Shown here piece after piece: positions 13,771 through 16,086 of a stretch of DNA of 16,086 nucleotides. This DNA is from Spirochaetales bacterium (GTDB lineage: Bacteria > Spirochaetota > Spirochaetia > SZUA-6 > DRHE01), in assembly GCA_016930895.1 (NCBI GenBank), contig JAFGFV010000573.1, positions 1 to 16,086 of the forward strand, written 5' to 3'. Numbering within the stretch: position 1 is the first letter of the stretch; each line of letters begins with the position of its first letter. The notes under the pieces were generated by a model. That model ran no database searches. It had not been told where the DNA came from and was given only the letters and a program-made list of their open reading frames with translations. A program made the position numbers and the translations under genes.

Positions 13771-15593
13771 CGGAGCGGAATTCCCAGTTTCTGCTGCAAA
13801 TGAGGAGCATCTCCGTTCAGTACGGGGAACTGTGGGCCCTGCGAAACGTGGATTTTGACCTGTACCGCGGAGAGATCCATGCGTTAGTGGGGGAGCATCG
13901 GGCGGGCAAGTCCTCGCTGGTCAAGCTGCTCAGTGGGGCCGTGAGAAAGAGAGAGGGGGAAATCATTTTTCAGGGCCGCAGGCTCGAGGACGTCACGCCC
14001 AGTTTGGCCATCAAGAAGGGCATCGGCATCGTATATCAGAATCTCAGTGTCATACCCGCCCTGAATGCGGTGGAGAACATCTTCACGGGAAAGATGATCC
14101 GTACCTGGTACGGCTCTCTGCACCATTCCAGCATGATCGAGCGGACGATCGAGCTGTTCAAGAAGATTGACGTGGAGATCGATATCCACAGGCCCCTGTA
14201 CAAGCTCCCCGTGGGACATCAGCACATGGTGGAGTTCGCCAGAGTCCTGATGCTGAACCCGGAGCTGATCATTCTGGACGAGCTGTCGAACAAGCTCACG
14301 CCGGAGGAGATGAAGAAGGTCTACCGCACCATCTTCGAGTACAGGAACAACGGAAAGAGCGTGATCTACATCACCCACAACATGGACGAGATTCTCCGTC
14401 TCGCGGATCGGGTGACGATCCTGAAAGATGGCTATCGAAGAGGAACCGAACAGGTGAAGGAGCTGGACAAGTTCCGGCTTTTTCAGCTCACCTATTCCTT
14501 CACGGTGGACAGGGAAAAACTCGAGTACAGGGAGAAGAAGCTCTTTCTCATTACCCGATACGTTGGCGGCATCCTACAAAACCTTCCGATCGGGGCGGTC
14601 GTTCTCGATTCCAGGAACCGTGTTCACTTGATCAACAGCAAGGCCCGGGAAATCCTCGACTATCAGGAAAGCGACGTCGTTCTGAAGCCCGCCGCCTCCT
14701 TATTGGACAAGTTGCGTCCGGAAGACTCTCGGCAGATCCTCGCGAAGATCGACCGGCGACAACGGCACAGCTTCGAGGAGCTGACGACCCGGCATGGGCT
14801 GAGCATTCGTTGCGTAATCTTCCCGTTCGAAGACGAGCGGGGAGTCACTGTCGGTACCGTGCTGCTGCTGCAGGATGTTTCCATCGATCGGGACATGGAG
14901 GACTACCTGATCCGCAGCGAAAAGATGGCTTCGATCGCGGAGGTCTCCGTGGGCGTCGCCCACGAAATCAACAATCCCCTGTTCATCATCCAGAACTACG
15001 TGGAGCTGCTCAAGAAGAAGAACCTCGAGGAAGACGCGCAGTTCAAGCTCTCGAAGATCGAAAACGAGCTGCGGCGGATCATGGAGATCGTGAGCAGCCT
15101 TCTGTCTTTCTCCAGGGTGAAAAACGCGCCCCTGAAGGACGTGAAGCTCTCGGCGCTCATCGAAGATGTGCTGTTGCTCCTTCACCACAACATCCTCGAA
15201 AAGAACATCCAGCTGCAGAAGCGATTCGCAGAGGCAGAGCTGGGCATCAGGGGAGATGAGAACCGGCTGAAGCAGATGCTCCTGAACCTGGTGATGAACA
15301 GCATCGAGGCCGTGCTGGATCGCGGAATCATTCGGTTGACCCTTTCCAGCAGTGAGCAGAAGGGCTTCGTGGAGATCGGCGTGCGCGACAACGGCTACGG
15401 CATTCCCGAAGATATCCAGGGCCGGATCTTCCAGCCGTTTTACAGTAGCAAGATCAACAAGAAGAACACCGGCCTTGGCTTGTCGATTTGTCAACAGATC
15501 GCCGAGGAGCACGGAGGCATTATCGACTTCGTCAGCCGACCCGGACAGTTCACCGAGTTCCTCGTCAGGCTGCCCCTGCGCGGGGCTTCGTGA
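13767..15593 (+). CDS. ABC-transporter ATPase domain fused to PAS and histidine kinase
   Basis: A 608-residue soluble protein with no membrane segment. Residues 8-245 are an RbsA/MglA-type first nucleotide-binding domain: Walker A GEHRAGKSS (42-50), Q-loop YQNLSVIP (Gln91), signature-like LPVGHQ (147-152; consensus LSGGQ), Walker B LIILDE with the catalytic Glu (167-172), and H-loop His204 in YITHN. The second NBD of RbsA is replaced. A helical linker (about 245-268) leads to a PAS domain (about 268-375, LPIGAVVLDSRNRVHLIN) and a full kinase core. That core has H-box VGVAHEINNP (His399), N-box LLNLVMNSIEA, G1 DNGYGIP (541-547), F-box FQPFYSSK and G2 GLGLS (569-573). It is coupled by ATGA overlap to the response regulator, its obvious partner. 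The ATPase part may sense ATP or transporter state, for example by docking on RbsC. That role is inferred; domain content and catalytic residues are seen. Confidence 0.93.
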   Translation: MTERNSQFLLQMRSISVQYGELWALRNVDFDLYRGEIHALVGEHRAGKSSLVKLLSGAVRKREGEIIFQGRRLEDVTPSLAIKKGIGIVYQNLSVIPALNAVENIFTGKMIRTWYGSLHHSSMIERTIELFKKIDVEIDIHRPLYKLPVGHQHMVEFARVLMLNPELIILDELSNKLTPEEMKKVYRTIFEYRNNGKSVIYITHNMDEILRLADRVTILKDGYRRGTEQVKELDKFRLFQLTYSFTVDREKLEYREKKLFLITRYVGGILQNLPIGAVVLDSRNRVHLINSKAREILDYQESDVVLKPAASLLDKLRPEDSRQILAKIDRRQRHSFEELTTRHGLSIRCVIFPFEDERGVTVGTVLLLQDVSIDRDMEDYLIRSEKMASIAEVSVGVAHEINNPLFIIQNYVELLKKKNLEEDAQFKLSKIENELRRIMEIVSSLLSFSRVKNAPLKDVKLSALIEDVLLLLHHNILEKNIQLQKRFAEAELGIRGDENRLKQMLLNLVMNSIEAVLDRGIIRLTLSSSEQKGFVEIGVRDNGYGIPEDIQGRIFQPFYSSKINKKNTGLGLSICQQIAEEHGGIIDFVSRPGQFTEFLVRLPLRGAS

Positions 15594-15613
15594 CGAGCGT
15601 ACGTCATTCTCTT

Positions 15614-15634
15614 TGCCCCGGGCCGCGGGGGGCA
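15614..15634. terminator. GC-rich hairpin between convergent genes, weak terminator candidate
   Basis: TGCCCC (15614-15619) pairs with GGGGCA (15629-15634), or alternatively CCCCG (15616-15620) with CGGGG (15626-15630), in the 70-base gap where the kinase gene and the UROD-family gene converge. No T run follows on either strand, so termination is suggested only by position. Confidence 0.3.
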
Positions 15635-15663
15635 GCGAGTGGGTGACGGTCCCCGAACGTCGC

Positions 15664-16086
15664 TCAGCTCACGGGGTAGGCGCCGCGTTCCCGAAAGGTC
15701 TCGAACATCGTCAGCAGGTTCTCCACGGGTATGCCGGCCTGGATGTTGTGCACGTTGTTGAACACGAACCCGCCGCCCTTCCCGAAGACCTGGATCGTAT
15801 GAGCGACCTGTTCGCGCACCTGATCGGGAGTGCCGAAGGGCAGGGTGTGCTGGGCGTCGATCCCCCCGCCCCAGAACACGAGCTTGTCGCCGTAGTTGCC
15901 TTTTAACCGCTCTGGTTCCATCCTGGCCGCCGAGATCTGTACCGGGTTGAGGATGTCCATGCCGGCATCGGCGAAGTCGTCCAGAAGTCCATCCAGAGAA
16001 CCGCAGCTGTGGAAGAAGGTCTTCCACGGCGTATTGGCGTGCACCCAGTCGTTCATCCGGCGGTGCAGCGGCTTGTACATCTCCCG
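15664..16086 (-). CDS. UROD/MtaA-family protein, C-terminal 140 residues (5' end outside window)
   Basis: The frame enters from the right edge and ends at TGA 15664-15666. It shows the conserved C-terminal half of uroporphyrinogen-decarboxylase-like proteins: TFFHSCGSLDGLLDDF, where the His and Cys are the metal ligands in corrinoid methyltransferases such as MtaA, then GMDILNPVQISAARM, LVFWGGGIDAQHTLPFG and GGFVFNNVHNIQAGIPVENL. True haem-pathway HemE lacks the HSCG metal site, so a methyl-transfer or still unknown role is more likely than haem synthesis. No damage is visible in this part, unlike the two related remnants at 7535-8458. It converges on the kinase gene. Its closeness to the sugar importer suggests it acts on the imported compound; this is inference. 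Confidence 0.88.
   Translation of the reverse strand, partial: REMYKPLHRRMNDWVHANTPWKTFFHSCGSLDGLLDDFADAGMDILNPVQISAARMEPERLKGNYGDKLVFWGGGIDAQHTLPFGTPDQVREQVAHTIQVFGKGGGFVFNNVHNIQAGIPVENLLTMFETFRERGAYPVS

Noticed and set aside
1..16086. CRISPR arrays, tRNA/rRNA genes, insertion sequences, transposase or integrase genes
   Set aside because: None could be recognised by eye. The only tandem repeats are the short ones listed at 3979-4035 and 6370-6414, which lack spacer structure.

Overview
The window is a high-GC bacterial chromosome segment. The best lineage guess is a free-living spirochaete. This rests mainly on the sugar-binding protein, whose signal peptide runs into the SAGTKEA string typical of spirochaetal solute-binding proteins, and on a sigma-54-controlled sugar transporter. 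It is an inference from motifs, not a placement.

Left part (1 to about 7.5 kb): mostly housekeeping genes in short units. A partial unknown gene end (+) is followed by a translationally coupled SbcD/SbcC-like nuclease-ATPase pair (-). Then come a 19-bp tandem repeat, a secreted protein with a probable CrtC/AttH lipocalin-like fold (+), an AEC-family permease (-) that converges on it over a perfect hairpin, a small four-cysteine conserved protein (-), and an exported methionine sulfoxide reductase A (+). The last two genes diverge from an AT-rich spot containing a 17-bp dyad.

Middle part (7.5 to 12.2 kb, minus strand): an operon rbsC-rbsB-rbsA encodes a CUT2-type sugar ABC importer (permease, binding protein, two-domain ATPase). 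Its 3' end runs into at least two decayed remnants of uroporphyrinogen-decarboxylase-family (UROD/MtaA-like) genes. One has an in-frame amber codon and is cut off after about 155 codons. The other is an N-terminus joined out of frame to a C-terminus. The start of an apparently sound UROD-family gene lies beyond the right edge of the window, and its last 140 codons are present (15664-16086).

Right part (12.2 to 15.6 kb, plus strand), the most interesting region: divergent from the transporter is a two-gene operon. The first gene is an NtrC-type sigma-54 response regulator (REC-AAA+-Fis HTH). The second, overlapping it by ATGA, is a 608-residue soluble protein in which the first nucleotide-binding domain of an RbsA-type sugar transporter ATPase is fused to a PAS domain and a complete histidine kinase. 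In front of rbsC there is a near-consensus -24/-12 (sigma-54) promoter, with a 28-bp imperfect dyad about 100 bp upstream where an activator would bind. The parts fit a closed circuit: a transporter-like ATPase domain acts as the sensor of a kinase, the kinase phosphorylates the sigma-54 activator, and the activator switches on the importer, possibly with a UROD-type enzyme acting on the imported compound. The regulator gene itself has a TTGACA-17-CATAAT promoter so close to its ATG that its mRNA should be leaderless or nearly so.
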